Source: Sisyra terminalis (Eukaryota; Arthropoda; Insecta; Neuroptera; Sisyridae). Taken from it: 64,000 bases of DNA. Made by a program: the position numbers and the translations under genes. Numbering within the stretch: position 1 is the stretch's first letter; every line of letters begins with the position of its first letter. Positions 47,123 through 61,692 of the stretch are shown piece by piece. The stretch is taken from the NCBI GenBank assembly GCA_958496175.1, contig OY292274.1:49114630-49178629 (forward strand), given 5' to 3'. The notes below the pieces were generated by a model. The model saw only the letters and a program-made list of their open reading frames with translations. It did not search any database and had not been told where the DNA came from.

Positions 47123-49038
47123 TCTTTAATTAAATTTTCACGTTTCACCATTTTATTTCAATTCGACAACTTTTCTATTCCTATTGAAAATTTCACACAA
47201 TTTACTCTTTTAATTTTCAAGAATAGAAATGTATATTTCAATAAAAAAAATCATAAATATATAATTTAATAGAGATGTAGGTTTTAAAATATTCGTAATA
47301 TATCAATATACTTATATGATTATACATAATCGCTTTAACTTTTTCATTTTAAAATTAAGTTGTACAAAGATATTGATCAGTTAAATAAAATTAAAATGCA
47401 ATTTGAACAAAAAAACGTTTTTGCACGTTAAGTAATGCTCATTAAAATATTTATTGCTCGTTTTTTTGGGATTGTTTAATTTATTTATATTTTTATATTA
47501 CTAGTTAAATTTACATAGAAACGAATAAAACTAATTAATTACAAAATAAAATCTAGCCAATTGCTTTGTTATTTGTATATTTGGATGAGACAATAATCGA
47601 ATAAGGATTTTTGCTCGTTTAGCTTATATTAGTTTTCTAATCTTACAACAGATAATGATACTTGAACCGATTTTTTGGGCAATTAAATGACTTGAAATAT
47701 CTCTGTGTATTCGTATTTTTCCCCCAAAAAATCATTTGTTTTGCTTTATTTTAATCACAATTGAATTTATTAGGCCATATCCTTCGAAAAAGGATAAATG
47801 TAGCTAGCATCAATTTCCTTCCAAGAAATTAAATGAAAATGGGCTGTGTTTTTACTTAACAATTTTGAGAAGTTGACGATCTAGAAAGGAACAATATATA
47901 TACAACTAAGATACGGTTAACTCTTTACAAATCCAAGCTAAAATACTTATCGTTATTATTTGTTATAAAAACGATTATAAGAACTGGTTTACTTCAACAA
48001 ATTTGTCTTTTTTTGATTAAGTTATTAAAATAATAAAATTGTATATGTGAATTTAATGAACTTTTATTTAATTCCATGATCTTTGATAAATGCTTCGATT
48101 TTTTCCACTTGAAATGTACGTAAGATTGCAGAGTTGTCAAATACACTTAAATAAGCAAATGTTGGAAAAATCGGATGTGGAGAAATAAAATAAGAAATTT
48201 TAGAAGTTAGATAGCGATGTGGTATATTTTTGCTTCGTTCCAAAAATCGCCATAACTCTTATTATAGAAATTTCCGGTGTACTTGATAGTCGAAATAATT
48301 GCATTTTCAATAAGTTGATACTCGTAATTTTGTTAACGTGACATGCTGATATTTTCACATTTTATGTGATTTGGATTTGTCATTTGTTGAAACTGCCTTT
48401 AATGATGAATTTGCTCATATCACAACACGATTTTTTCATATATAAATACTTACAAGGTATTGTTTTGAACAAAGAACAAGTAGTTAACATTTTAATTAAT
48501 TCTTAAAAACCTATTTAATGATACCCTTCACGATTATGTATGTTGGATGCCTTGAATAAACTGTATACGTCATTTTATGAATGAAGGAAAATACAATTTT
48601 CTTCATCGATGGATATGAATAAATCCAAAATTTCAGTCTCGCATTTTTTTTAAATAACTAAAAAATTGGGACCAACAGAAGAGAAGTATCACGTTAATGT
48701 AACTTAGGGGGTGATACTTGGGTCTTGGAATCTTTTTTATAGGCAAGTTAATGAAAACTTACAAGTTGTTATTGGTATGAGCACCACTTCATGACATGGC
48801 AAATGTGTAGTACTACATATGTTTGGTAGGTATAAGAAAAAATATTTTGTTTCTAGTGGAACTCTTTTCACGTTTAATGTTCGAAGTATAAAAATACATA
48901 ATTATATGTTCTAAAAAACTTTGTACATTATAATATAATAATAATAATTTCTCATTCACCGCACAGAAAATGTAAAACATTGATATAAAAATAATACAAA
49001 AATATGCTTCCTCCGTATTTTCTTCATCGTTAAAATTG
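47123..49038. other. Intergenic DNA between SZRD1 and CIP2A
   Basis: Both genes end here (convergent). AATAAA signals occur near 47240. A 64-codon open stretch without an ATG lies on the minus strand at about 48257-48064; it matches nothing recognised. Otherwise AT-rich with no feature. Confidence 0.5.
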
Positions 49039-52000
49039 TTATGAATTATTTTTCACTTTATTCATTGAAATTTGAACAATCCATTCAAGCTTGTTTTTAT
49101 AATCATTTAACTCAGTTTGAAGATCACTATATTCTTTATCCTTTTGCGTTAGTTGTTCTTCATTTCCTCGACAAACTTTTTCATAGTTATCTACTTCCTG
49201 CAACATAAAGTAAAAAATTTAGTCATTGTTGTATAAAAGAAAGTAATATAATTGAATTACTTCTTGTAATAATGTAATTTTTTGAGTTGCTTTATTCAGC
49301 GCGCATTTTTTCTCTTCCAATCTTTTATCCATATCCAATATACGATCTTCCATTTTCTTGATCACTTTACAAAACTCAGCATTTTTCTTGATTTGATCGT
49401 CAAGGAGACTTTCACCCTTAGCGATTCGAGTGATAGCCTCTTCATAGTTAGCTGTTAGTTGCGTAACTTGCTCTTCGTATAGACGAGCTTCGTTAGATTT
49501 GCTTTGCAGTTGATTTTGGGTGGATTTTAGTTGATTTTCGAGTTCGTTCGAATGTGTTTTTGCCTTGGCTAATTGAATCACAGATTGGCGAATATTTTTC
49601 TCAAGTTTGGACAGTTTAGATGCGTTATCTTCTTGACATTGCTGTGAATGGAAAAGCATTTGGTGAAGACGTGATGATTCTGCTGACATTAACGCCAGTC
49701 GATGTTTGAGATGAATGGCTTGCTTTGCCGCTGATTCTAAACTCGATTGAGCTGCACGTTCTGCATGACCCATTGCAGCCATTTTATATTCGTACAATTC
49801 CATAACGTTGGACGTTGCCACATTTGCAATCTGATTATTAGCGACAGCTTCCTATATTAGAAACATAAATTAATAAGTTCCCAAAACAAAATTAAGTATT
49901 CGATTATTGAAAATTGTTTGAAGAGGGAAAGCATAGCTCATAGTACGCAAGGCAAGTGGTATAATATATAGCTCAAAAATTAGTTATATTTGTTATATTA
50001 GTATTAGTTATATTTGTCAAAATAAGGTAACACATACCCGTAACAAATAAATTTAGAAAAAAAATCAATGTTTGGAGCATGTCTAGATATATATTTTAGC
50101 ATTGACAATTAAAATACCCCTAAGTGGGATCGCCATTTCTTTAACACTTCTGAAGAATAGACTCAACCCTCACTTTGCGGACTATAAACCATGCTTTTCT
50201 TTTCAAGAACTATATATTTTATACCTGCAATTTTGCTATAAGGTTATCAAGTTTTTCCTCTTGTCCAAAACTCATGATAGTGTAAGGCACTGGGTCTACT
50301 AATGTTTTGAAAGTACTTGGTGAATTAACATCTCCAAAATCAGTCATTGATTGCAAATCACTAAATGCATTCGCAACCATATCGCCTCTAAACTCAGGAG
50401 TTTTGGCTATTTCGAATATAAGAACTTTCGTTTCAGCATCACCTCGACAAAATGCGTTTGCAATAACCATATGTACTTGTTTATTTTCCATCAATTGGAT
50501 GTAAAACGCTTTCCATTTAGTCTCACTGGAGGAAAGTTCACGAACCAAAGCCAAAGCGTGGACATACAATAACGTAGCTTCGTTTGAAAATGCATCGTGT
50601 TCACCTGTTTTAATTCCCGGAGTATACGTCAAACCAATGAGCGGTTGAAATATTTTCCTAACCGATTCTTCATTTAAACCAAGCAAAACTTGGCTCCGTA
50701 ACGACGTGCATCGAGCAATTTCTCGCAACAAATGAAACAGAGCTGTAAGACGAATTTGATATTCTGCCGAACTGCAAGTAGATTCTTCCACCCCAGAACC
50801 AGCGTCCAATGCCAACAAAAGCACCTGAAGTCCGTCACCTAGAGGCGTTAAAATTTTGTCAGGATCGGAGTTTTTGGCAGTCGCTACATGCCGCAACAAG
50901 GCCAACGCTTGCGAGCTAGCGTGATCGGTTTGTACCCAATTTAAAGCCATTTGTGCAAATTTTACATGATACGGTTCAATTTCTGGAATGTTCAGTTGAA
51001 CTAGTGTAAGGAGAAATTCGAAAAGCATTCCCATACATTCGGGATCGTTAAGGATTCGATCACCACTGCTATTGGTTTGAATTTGTTGATGGTCAACAGA
51101 CTAAAAATTAAAAATAAATAATTGCAAATTTTACGTCGTTTGTATGGTAAAAGACAACAGTACAAAAATTCTACACGATAATTAAAAAAAAAAGCTTTCA
51201 ATTCTAGATAGGATTTTAACGTTAAGGGTTTAGATTACCAGTGGACTTCCATCTGTTAGTCACACACTTACATTCCAAATTCAAAATTTCCCATCGTGTA
51301 ATTTGAAGATACACAGATTTTTAAAGTCGTCATTACTTTTGAATTAATTTTGGAAAATCATAACGATAATGTACATATACTCAATTAAATAAGTAGAGTT
51401 GGAATTTATGTTCGATGAAAATTTTATTCCTACTAGGTGATAAAAATATCTTTTGACTAACAAAAGATTTGTATCTACACAAAAAATTTTTATTGAAATT
51501 CTCAACCATATTTCTTATTCAACGTTTTGATGTTGGTTAATGCCCAAATAAGCGATTTTGGTTTTGAATTTCACATAACTTACAATTGTATATATAGTGA
51601 AACCTAGATAAGTGAGACTTCTTCTCAGGTCGCGGTATCTTCACACTGAAAAACCTCTAAGTGATATTGATGAATAAATAAGTGAGACATTTCTTCAGGA
51701 CTTACTAGTTCTTTTCTCTTATATTAAAAGCTATTTATTTAAGTGTATCGGCAACATTCTTTTAGTATGCGTTCATTAATGTGTATTTAGTACTCGCCAT
51801 ATGTTTATTTGAAAATTGCCTTATCTTTTCTCTTTATTATGGCATTTCGAATTCATTCATTTTCACGTTCAATATCATTCATTAGTCTAAGCCAAAATAT
51901 TGAAAAGAAAGTTACATTATCTGGCAGCAGAAGACAAATCAAAGTCATAGCATTTGATAAATTGTTTCCTACTGAAAAATTGTTGACTACTGACTGTAAT

Positions 52001-53312
52001 TTAAAACAAACAAAGATGACAGAATTTTGTATGTAAATTTTACAATATAGTAATGTATATTCTCTATTTCTATTTATTATTCTCTCACCTTATCTATCTG
52101 AGTTTCCCTCTTTTAGTAAGAAACCTCAAGTGAGAAAAAAATCTTAGCCCTTTCAAGTCTCACCTATGCAGGTTTCACTGTATAAATATATTTGACGTCA
52201 AACAGATTATTAAAACAAATTATTCGTAAACTTTACAGAAATATTTAAATCGAGACAACTGTTTTTAATATTTTTTTTTCATACCTCTATTAATTTATCA
52301 ATATGATGCTTATAGCTATTGAATTCAGAAAATGCGACACGTTGATTATTTTGACTTTTTACATCCAAAAAGAAATCGACAATGTGTCGTAAAAGAACGA
52401 CATCACGTGAACGTAGAGCTTCTCCAACGGTATCGAAAGTAACCGCAACAAATTTAAGTATATCAATTTTCGGAACTTCCCCATTAATATTTTCCAAAAT
52501 AATTAAGAGTTTACAAACTTGGACTTCAATGTTAGCACCCTGGAAGATTACAATTCCATATTATTTGAAAGATTTATTGAATAAATTAGATATTACCTCG
52601 AGATTCATAACGGTGCGAAGAAAAGCTTTCGTGTCAACGCATCTCATTAGAGTGTAAATGGCCGGTAAATTTTTGTAACACACATTGATTAAAACGCCTA
52701 ACGATAGATTTATAATATTTGGTTCTGATGTTTGAATCCATTTAACCATTGTTGCGATTAAATGAGGAATAAAGGGTTCTTGCCACGAGATTTTTATGCC
52801 GTATGTGAGTTCTTGTATTAGAGTAAGCAAGCGAATTTTTTTGTCTCGGGTTAATTGATCACCAAGAAGTCGACTGAGAATTGGTAAGAAGTGATAGGTA
52901 TGGATTAAGGCATGATGGGCTGAGCGATTTTTACAAGCTTGTTGTAAAACACCAATAGCACCCCAAAGTAATGCAGAACGCGATTCAACATTGGACATCA
53001 GCTCATGTAAGCTTACGTAAAATTCGGCGACGACGCTTGTATGAGGATCGAAAGTACTCAGGTCTATAACGACTCCTAAAATCTACAAAAAAAAGTATGA
53101 ATAAAATCGAGGTTTTAAGATTAGTTTAAAAAGTTTACTTGTAAATGTCGATTGAGTTGATTCGCACATGCCTCGGTTCGCGTTTTTTGATATTCCAATG
53201 CCACAGAAATAAATTGTTTCATATGCAAATGTTTATCGGTAACAGATGCATTAAATTGTGATGGTAGGGTGTTCGCCGTTCCTACACCAGAACTTGATCC
53301 AGAAAAATTCAT
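49039..53312 (-). CDS. CIP2A: CIP2A homologue (PP2A inhibitor-type armadillo/coiled-coil protein)
   Basis: Minus-strand exons 53312-53139, 53082-52597, 52539-52285, 51100-50225, 49851-49261 and 49197-49039, all phase 0, give 846 residues (human CIP2A is 905). The N-terminal ~560 residues are helical, armadillo-like. They start with MKQFISVALEYQKTRTEACA and NQLNRHLQ, matching the family's Y...K.EA.A.QL.RHL. The link KLDNLIAKLQ and then VMELYEYKMAAMGHAERAAQ corresponds to the family's ELIEKLQ and IMDVYEMKLS. The last ~260 residues are coiled coil (YEEQVTQLTANYEEAITRIA). CIP2A family proteins dimerise, inhibit PP2A-B56 and act with TopBP1 in mitosis; function here is inferred. ATG 53312 is preferred to a GTG nine bases upstream. 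The start at 53312 faces AT-rich DNA. Confidence 0.85.
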
Positions 53313-53921
53313 AATGGTCACGTGTGTCAGAAAAAATAAATCGGAAGAAAATTTTGAGTTTCACTATAAAATATTTACGCATACCCCAAACCAAGCATGT
53401 GAGGTGAACTAACAATGCGCCTGTGATATTTTTTTCTAAAAAATTTAAATGAATATGACAACCAAATCTTCACTGGCCAAATGCTCTCTCGATCACACAA
53501 AAACCATAAAATACATATTATTTTTCGAACAAAATATAAAAGACTGCAGTTTTTTTTTAAATTTTTTACTTAAGATATATCAAAATTAATTTCTTCAAAG
53601 ACTTGTATTTTTAAAAAGGAGCACATATATTAATAATTTGTATAAAAATTAATTTTAAATTTTTAGATATTTTTTTTTTAAAAATCCGTTGGAGATTCTT
53701 ATTTACGTTTTGTTTTTGAAAAATAATGATAAAAAGCAGCAACAGAAGAAAAAAATATTTCCCCAAATCATTTCGATTAAGTTTCAAATAGTTTTTAATG
53801 GCAGCGTTAAATTGTAGTGGCTGCACTGGTTCTCATTCAATCCATTCAATCGTTGTTCGTGATGTCAAGATGTTCATGACTTAAATTTTAAATAATAAAA
53901 ATAATTAATTAATTAACTAAA

Positions 53922-53972
53922 ATGAATATGTGGAGTAAAATTACGCTTCTTTTAATAAGCATATTTATCAAT
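53922..53972 (+). CDS. Possible signal-peptide first exon of an unresolved gene
   Basis: ATG at 53922 opens MNMWSKITLLLISIFIN, a plausible signal peptide, followed at once by a consensus donor (GTAAGC at 53973). This short-exon, phase-0 design matches the secreted-protein genes at 9.8-22 kb. The nearest good acceptor (TTTCAG before 54286) leads into GGTTAA, which stops at once in the required phase, so the next exon is not identified. It could be chance. It is divergent from CIP2A. Confidence 0.25.
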
Positions 53973-56900
53973 GTAAGCTTTTACATCAAATCACTTTTGT
54001 TTCATTCAAAAAAATACAAATTAGTATTGTTATTGAATTTCGCATCAATTCTCACCAAAGGGATGAAAATAAATAGTAACTAAGGGGATGATTCATTAAA
54101 TATTGAATATTAAAATATATATAACTTTACTCTTAATCTCATTATTTTTCGTTTTCAAAACTAATTGGATGTGAAATTATCTCACTAAAAGTCTTCTAAA
54201 TTTTTAAAATTATTTACAAGTTATGGTTGGATTTATTTTCTCGAATTGTACATTTTTACTTCCTTAAAAAATATTTTTATTTCAGGGTTAATTTCGGGGA
54301 GTTCAGGGAATGTTCCGGTATACACTTGCATGTAAGTGACTTTCATCTAAAATATATAATAAACAATCAAAACGGACAATTTGATAGACGAAAGGATGTT
54401 TCTTGCTGTTGAAGTCTAAAAGAAGTTTTTAAGTCACAGAATCCTTCCTACTTGTTGAAACCCGTTATGTAAATGGGAAACTTACTGAAGAAGTTTATGC
54501 AAGAGGAGAAGAAAGTAATTTCGTCCCGACTAATTAAATAGAATTTTATGTCTGCAAGGTCATTTTATATAAAGAAAAAAGGCTATTCAAATTAGTTATA
54601 ATTATAAATCGAGTAAGGTAATATCTAAATTGTTTAACCATTATGTATTAAGTAATAAAAATATATATTTTGTTTATCATTGTGTTATTAAAGATAATTT
54701 AGCGTTGTTATTTACAGTAAGGGATTTACATTTTACAAGCGACATTTTCAAATTTTCATTGCCTAGTTACTTAAATAAAGTACAAAACTAGTGAGAGCAT
54801 TTAATTATTTCTACTTATGATTTTTCGTTAAGCAATGCCACTTTTAAATTCTATAAATTTCAAGTAGTGAGTTAATACTTCCTTTTACTGTATGTAGATA
54901 AAGAAGTATTGTAATCGTGAAAATTTTCAATTATGAGATAAGAAATTTGGACGAAAGATTTCTTGAAAATCCTTGTATTTATTTTGATCATTTTCGAAAT
55001 GCTTCTAAACATGTGAATAGCTGTAAATCTCAAAAAAGAAAAACCATAGAAAGCTACAATTCTGTATAGTATCTACTATCTAGTAGTAGACTTCCAATTG
55101 TGATTGAAATCAATTGAGCCAAAATGTGAACTTATAAGGAAGCAAGTTTTGTTTTTTTGTCTAATTGGTTTAGAAAGTCGTTATTAGCCCTTTTTTAACT
55201 ATCCATAACAAGTGGAATAGGTGTAAGTAGACATTATAAAGAGGTAGTGCACCTTTCATTTTACCACCCCCTTCACTTTATCAAATTTGAACAGTGGTAC
55301 ATTACTCGTCCCTTTCGCAGATAAAATCATGGATTTCATTTTCCAATTTTTAAGTAATACATAAACGTTAGTGTCACTGCCTTTGTTAAGCGATACTTAT
55401 TTTCATTTGTCTTAAAGTTAGTTAAATATATAGTAGTAATTGATTTTAGATAGAATTTTACTTCTACCTCGTAACCGTTATTTTTTGATAATGTTTGCGT
55501 TATTAAATACTTCCTCGTAATTACTAATTGTATAAGTAACTTAACTATTGTTTTTCTCTGCTAGTTTACAATTCTAAAATTCATACAATATTTTTAATAA
55601 TTATATTACTCATTTAAAAAAATCATAGTGTTTCAAAGCAAAACTAAAGTAAAAATATTTTATTTATAGAAAAGGCTATTATTGTTATCTAAACTTCTTA
55701 GGAGGTTTTTTATGTTCTTACCAACTGAAAATAAGTTTATTTTTAAGGCTTAATTACTTCTAAGATAAAATTATTTTTTTGTTATGCATTTCTAATGTTT
55801 CTCTAATATTTTAAGGTTTTTGAGGAAGATAATGCAGGTCAAAATAGTCATTAGTTTCTTAATTGATTAAAAAAGAATTCTTAGATGCTAGAGATTCTCT
55901 TAAATATTTAAAAAAGAAGTTTTTTTAATTCATCTTATTATTGTGTACAAGGATGTAAAAGCAACTTTCTTTTAAGAGCAAAATTTGTTTATATTTATTA
56001 GTACTTTATAACCACTGATTTTGGATGTATGTATTAGATTTTTACCATCAGTTAGAGTTGGTCTATTATTTTTCGTTTAATAATCGAAAAATATGAAGTT
56101 GTTAGAAGGTATTCAATTTTAAAAACCTAAAACAGAAGAATCAGAATGAAAAGAGAGGTGCATTTAAAAAAAAATAATTCAAAAATTTTCAACATTAAAT
56201 TTCTGATTATTTTTATTGGACAAATACTTTTAAGCTTATTGTTTTACGAGCAGATTTGTTATCATTTTCACTAAATATTTTAAATAAACAAATATTCAGT
56301 TTTTTGTCATTATTTAGCCGAATCACTGAATCATAAATATCAATAGTAGTAACAACTTTGCTAATTTGCTTAGCAAATTGAGCTCCAGTGAATCGATTAA
56401 CTAGATAAATTGTAGAAATTGCGACTTTTAAAGTTTTTTCTAAAAAAGAAAAATCGAATGTGTATTTGGTTGGAAAAGGGGATAATACTTTGTATAATTA
56501 TATATCATTTAAAAATTGTCAAATGGGTAGAGCTGCGTACCCATTACATTTACATTATTTTTTGCCAACCATGCTTTTAATAGGTCTAATTAGAACTTAC
56601 GGCTTGTCCAATTACAGGCATCGTTAATAAAAAACAAACATGAAAATTGATGAATACTCGTACTAATTTTATCTTCGATCCATTTATGTATAGACTGGAA
56701 TAAAAATTTTAAATTATGCCGACAATTTTTTTAAAATGATAATGTGGAATATTTGAATGTTCCACATACATTGTTTATTACATCACTATAAACTGGAGAG
56801 CCCCGTTTATGAATAAGGAAACAATCGAATACAATTGACTGAAATGTATTTACATATATTTCTCGATCATTCTTATCATACTTGTAACATTTTTAACTAA

Positions 56901-59789
56901 GATAAGTGAAGGGTATAGTTCGACATTTTGAAAAATGTCAAAAGGTATTTGATTTTTAAGGGTATATTAGAGCGGTAATATGAAAGCAGCATTGTAAATG
57001 GATTCTATGTAAAGTTAATGTCATGCGGAGTCATGATGCTTTTTTACTACTTAGATATTTTCGCATATAGCGAGAAAACTGAGTCCGATATTCATGCCAA
57101 ATATTTTCTCTGATGTATTGGATCAAATAATAATTTATAATTGTTTATTATTTATTAGTATATAAGCAGAAGTAAAATAGAAATAAAAGAAATTAAAATA
57201 TATCTACTGTATGTTTCACGATAAGATCCTCAGCCATCTAGAAGATTAAAGTTAGAAATAAATTGAGCTATTTTGAAATGATGCATACGCAAAGAATAAT
57301 TTTTCGTGGTACCTACTCATATTTATAAGTATTTTATTTTTAAGTATTATTACATGGTTCAGTAACTCTTAACTAACATTTTGAAAAATTAAGCGACTTA
57401 GGCAACCAACATTGCATGTGAGATGGTTTTTTGTGGGAATATCAAATACATCTAATATGATAACTTTGATAAAGGTTTTATTCTTTGAAAATGTTTTTAT
57501 TTAAGAGAATATTAGAGCAACAGAAAAATACACACACTAATGACTGGATTTCGCAGAGATAAAAACCGAGACATATAAAGTTAGGTGTGTATTTATAGAT
57601 AGATAAAAATACATCTTTCATGCAATTGCAATTATAAGCTTACTGGGGATTTCGTTGGAACATTCTTTGAGAAGGAAAAAAATCGTTCTTTACGAGTCCT
57701 TATATGAGTGCTTACCCTTAAAATTCGGAAATTTTTGGTTTTTAACAACTTCGATTTCTACGGCTTATTGATTTTTTCATGAACCAATTTTTAATATAGC
57801 TATGTCGATCATATGTACGATTCGCGGAATTATTTCGTTATATTGCCATGCATATTTACACTTTGCAATTTTAAAACGGTCCCGCAGATTTCAAGACGGT
57901 TAATAATATATTCTGGTTTCGATTATTGTGGAAAATGAGCTTAACGTTTAGTTCATTCTTAATGGATATACAAATTGATATCAATTCAAAAAGCATCATA
58001 AAGTTTAAATGGAAAGACGAGAAAGCGAATTCATTGTTCAACAGATTGAAATCGTACTCAAACACACAGGAAACATGCTAGAATGACTGATTATTTTGTC
58101 AAATAAACACGACCCTGGCTGATTAGAATTAATAGAGAATACATTTGTATGATAACTTTTCTCTAATGCTTATCATTTCATATATGTAATATTGTTAGTT
58201 CATCCGACAACAGAGTCTAATGTTACTCAATTTCAAATTGAAACACACGCGACCTAACCATCTAATCGCTCGGACTGCATTTGCTTTTAAAACGAAAATT
58301 TGTGTATTAAAATAATAATAATTCAGTGTTAAAAAGTTGTGATTGCATTTCGTTGAGGTGATATTCCATTATGTTATATTACAATAATTGCATTTCCTTT
58401 TTAATTTTTATGTGAAAATGTAACGTAATTAGATAAATCGAATGATTACAGTTGCGATAATATAGTAATAAAACTAAAATACAAAATGTCACAACCAGTT
58501 ATTGCACTTGAATGGGACTAATTACAATTATTAGTGACGGACATTGATAACGCAAACTCATTAATATTTAGTTGCTTTAATTAAAATTTTATGTTTCTTT
58601 GGTTTAATATGAATATGTGTTCATCTTATCGGTTAGGATTTAAAAAAAAATTGTAACATAAAGTACATGTTACTTATAATATTTAACTACCTGTGTACAA
58701 TTGTAACAGTTATATGTAAAATAGGAGTTATTTTTACGTATCATTTAACAATTAAATTTTTTTGAATTTATGAAAAATCGTCACATTGTTTTTTTTTTTT
58801 TGAAATCTGCTATTACATTAAAATCAAAATTTCTGAATTATTAATAATTATTTGGTTGTTAGTGTTGTGATTGTTGAGATGTATAATGAGACCATGCTTG
58901 GATATTTATAGTGCAGTTCATTTATGTTATTTTAAATCAAAAACGGAAATCGATCAATTATCTCGTTGAGTCAGAGATTGTTATAAGTATGAAAAGTATA
59001 TCAATTTTGCATTTCCATCTAAATTTTATTGATATCATTTAGATATTTTATATCAAATTGATAATTTTATAAATCTTCAAAACTCAAATTTCCAAAATAC
59101 AAATAAAAATCTTAATTTTTTATCAATTGGGTATTGTATATTACTGAGTTCATCTGATAGTAATTGATATTAAACTGATTCGTTCTCGTGAATTATTTTT
59201 TTAAGAAACAATTAAATGGAATGGTAATTTCTAGTTGGTAATTATCACGAAACATGTCGTTTGCAGGGATCACCTGTAGAAAAGGTCAATATTGAAAAGA
59301 ATGAATTGTCAGAGAATTTGTAATCGGTGGATCATTTTATATAATTTGTTTTATGACTATTATTTACATATTTAAATTATATAACTTTTGTGAAAGCTTC
59401 TTTTCAATACATTCGAGTGTTTGATATTTTCGGTTCCCACACAAAAACTTCTTAAGTTTATTGGATTCATCTGTCATATTTTCATGGTCTTATTGATTTA
59501 ACAGATTTCTTTGAAGCATGTTTTTATTTTCATGCTGTAGTCTTCGATAATAGAAAATTATTTTAATTACAGAAATCACATTTTAATTTAAAGGTGGATA
59601 AGTAATACTTGGCACTTTCTCGGTTAATAAAAATACCGAAACACTATCTTAGGAAATAGATTGAAACTTATTTTCATTCGTTTGATGATCATTTACTTAG
59701 TTAACAGTTTTTTCCGGTGGGTAATTTTATTTCATGTTTTACTATTATCTTAATGTTTGAACATTCAATATGGACCTCATAATCAAAGC

Positions 59790-60435
59790 TGTTAGAAAAA
59801 AGTATCTTAGTTACTCTAAAGCAACTTAGTAACTTTCAAATTTAAGTTTCTGTATTTTAGTTCCTTTATTTTTTGTCAAAAAGTAACTATATCTTAAAAA
59901 AGTATCTTAGATATCAAAAAGTAACTTACATATTGAATTTGATTTTTTCTATATGATTTAATGTTTCTTATATCAATTTTCTACCGTTTTTTTTTAAATG
60001 CATGTATTGTGTTTAAATGGCATTAGACATGTATAAAGTTGTCCAGAAATGCAATACATTTAAATTTTGGTTAAATATTGCTACATTATTATATATAACT
60101 GCCATTTAGTTCTATAACTTTTCTTCATGTATGAAAATTCAGACTTCTATATATGCCATTTAACGAAAATCGGCATTCACTTTCCGGACAACTTAATATT
60201 TTCCTTTCTTTTAAATTCATAAAGATAAGAAATACATTATCTTATTGCCAAACAACTTTATCTAATACGTTACGAAACTTATGATACAAAGTAACTAAAA
60301 AATTATCTTTTTAAGTATCTTAAAATGTAACTTAAGCTAAGCATTCTTTAAAAGCTACTAGATACCCATAGTAACTTCAAATACTTTTTATTAAAATAAC
60401 TTATCTAATATCTAGATACTTCCCTAAAGTACATT
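59790..60435. repeat. AAGTATCTTAG/AAGTAACTT-rich inverted region
   Basis: Both flanks (59790-59940 and 60285-60435, the latter reversed) are packed with the motifs AAGTATCTTAG and AAGTAACTT, so they form a loose inverted repeat around a central insert. This may be a non-autonomous element with subterminal motif arrays. Ends and family are not defined. Confidence 0.5.
60034..60195. mobile_element. ~160-bp MITE nested in the motif-rich repeat
   Basis: AAGTTGTCCAGAAATG at about 60036 and its near reverse complement CACTTTCCGGACAACTT ending at about 60193 form short terminal inverted repeats around an AT-rich core, flanked by TA-rich sequence. There is no coding capacity. It sits in the middle of the 59790-60435 inverted region. 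Confidence 0.5.
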
Positions 60436-61692
60436 TGACTGTTCTGTTCATAACATATACAATAGTAATTGATAGATACAATAATAGAAACATTTTTCCA
60501 CATAATCAAGAACTGTTTTTAGTATTTAAGTTGATTATAAGATTGCAAATAGTTTTGTTTTATTAAGGCACTTGTTTTGACGTATAACTACGTTTATCAC
60601 AGGTATAGACTAACAAAACGTGGGGGTAAACTATGATTATTAACAAACAAATTTTCAAAATTTCATGTTCATATTATTGCTTGTGTCTTAAAAAAATTAT
60701 TATTCAGTACGTAAATATTAACTTTACAAAAGTTTATGAAAATCGAGTTCAAATTTCAAAGTTTACACAAGCAAAATTTGATTCATTTATTTTGTTAATT
60801 TCAACCAATAATTGTTTATGTAGTTTTTTAATTATCATAAAATAAAATAAATTTAATTATTACATTTATTAGCGTAATATATAAGAGGATGTTGCTTTCT
60901 AATTAGTTAAAATCTTTAGAAAATCATAATGAAAAATAAAATAAAGACTTACTTATATGAGTAGAGTAGTAGTAGGACTTTATAATTGTCAAATGCCGTG
61001 TCACCGAATAGAGCTTACCGATAATTTTTTGTTACTTTATTACTTGGGTGTTATTTCATTTATTTATTTTTTTGGATATCCTCCAAAGTTCAAAGTTTTA
61101 TAAGATTATAAGTTCACTTGATTTAAGGACTTGACAACTACATAAACACTAAGTGTAACCAACTTGTATATCTCTAGAATTAAAGTGAGTTAATAATACT
61201 GAAATTTTTAGATTATTTTTATGAAATTGATATCTTGGTTTTATTGACATGTTTTGAATAATATCAACATTTATTACTTCAATAAAATTTTATTTTCGAA
61301 TGAAATTTGTTATAGTTTTATACTAACACATTGCAATTTGTGGGAACTTTTTACTACTATTTTTTTCATGGGATTAAAATTCTATCAGTTTTGATGTCGG
61401 CAATACAAAATTTAATTTTTTCATTTGGTTATTCGTTTGATTTATTAAGGGTAGTCATACTAAATTCTCAAATTATGGTGTGGCCTAATAAAATGCTTGA
61501 TACAAGCGAAATCTGAGGTGAATGTTTAGCTAGAATTTATGTATTGATTATGGTTACGAAAATTGAAAATTGAGCGAAAGTAGACTAATGCTTCTATAAC
61601 CTCAATTGACATGAATTATAAAAAAAGCTTTTTTGCGTTTTGTTTACATTATTGTATAGTGATTCATTTCTTCCAAATTTCATCCTTATATT

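Noticed and set aside
46684..47151. Minus-strand 155-residue frame opposite SZRD1
   Set aside because: It is an antisense shadow of SZRD1 exon 3, which carries clear family motifs on the plus strand.
54227..54412. Frame with Cys-containing tail (FRECSG ... VSCC) after a good acceptor, possible second exon of the 53922 signal-peptide exon
   Set aside because: The acceptor at 54285 gives an immediate stop in the phase required by the first exon; no consistent join was found.
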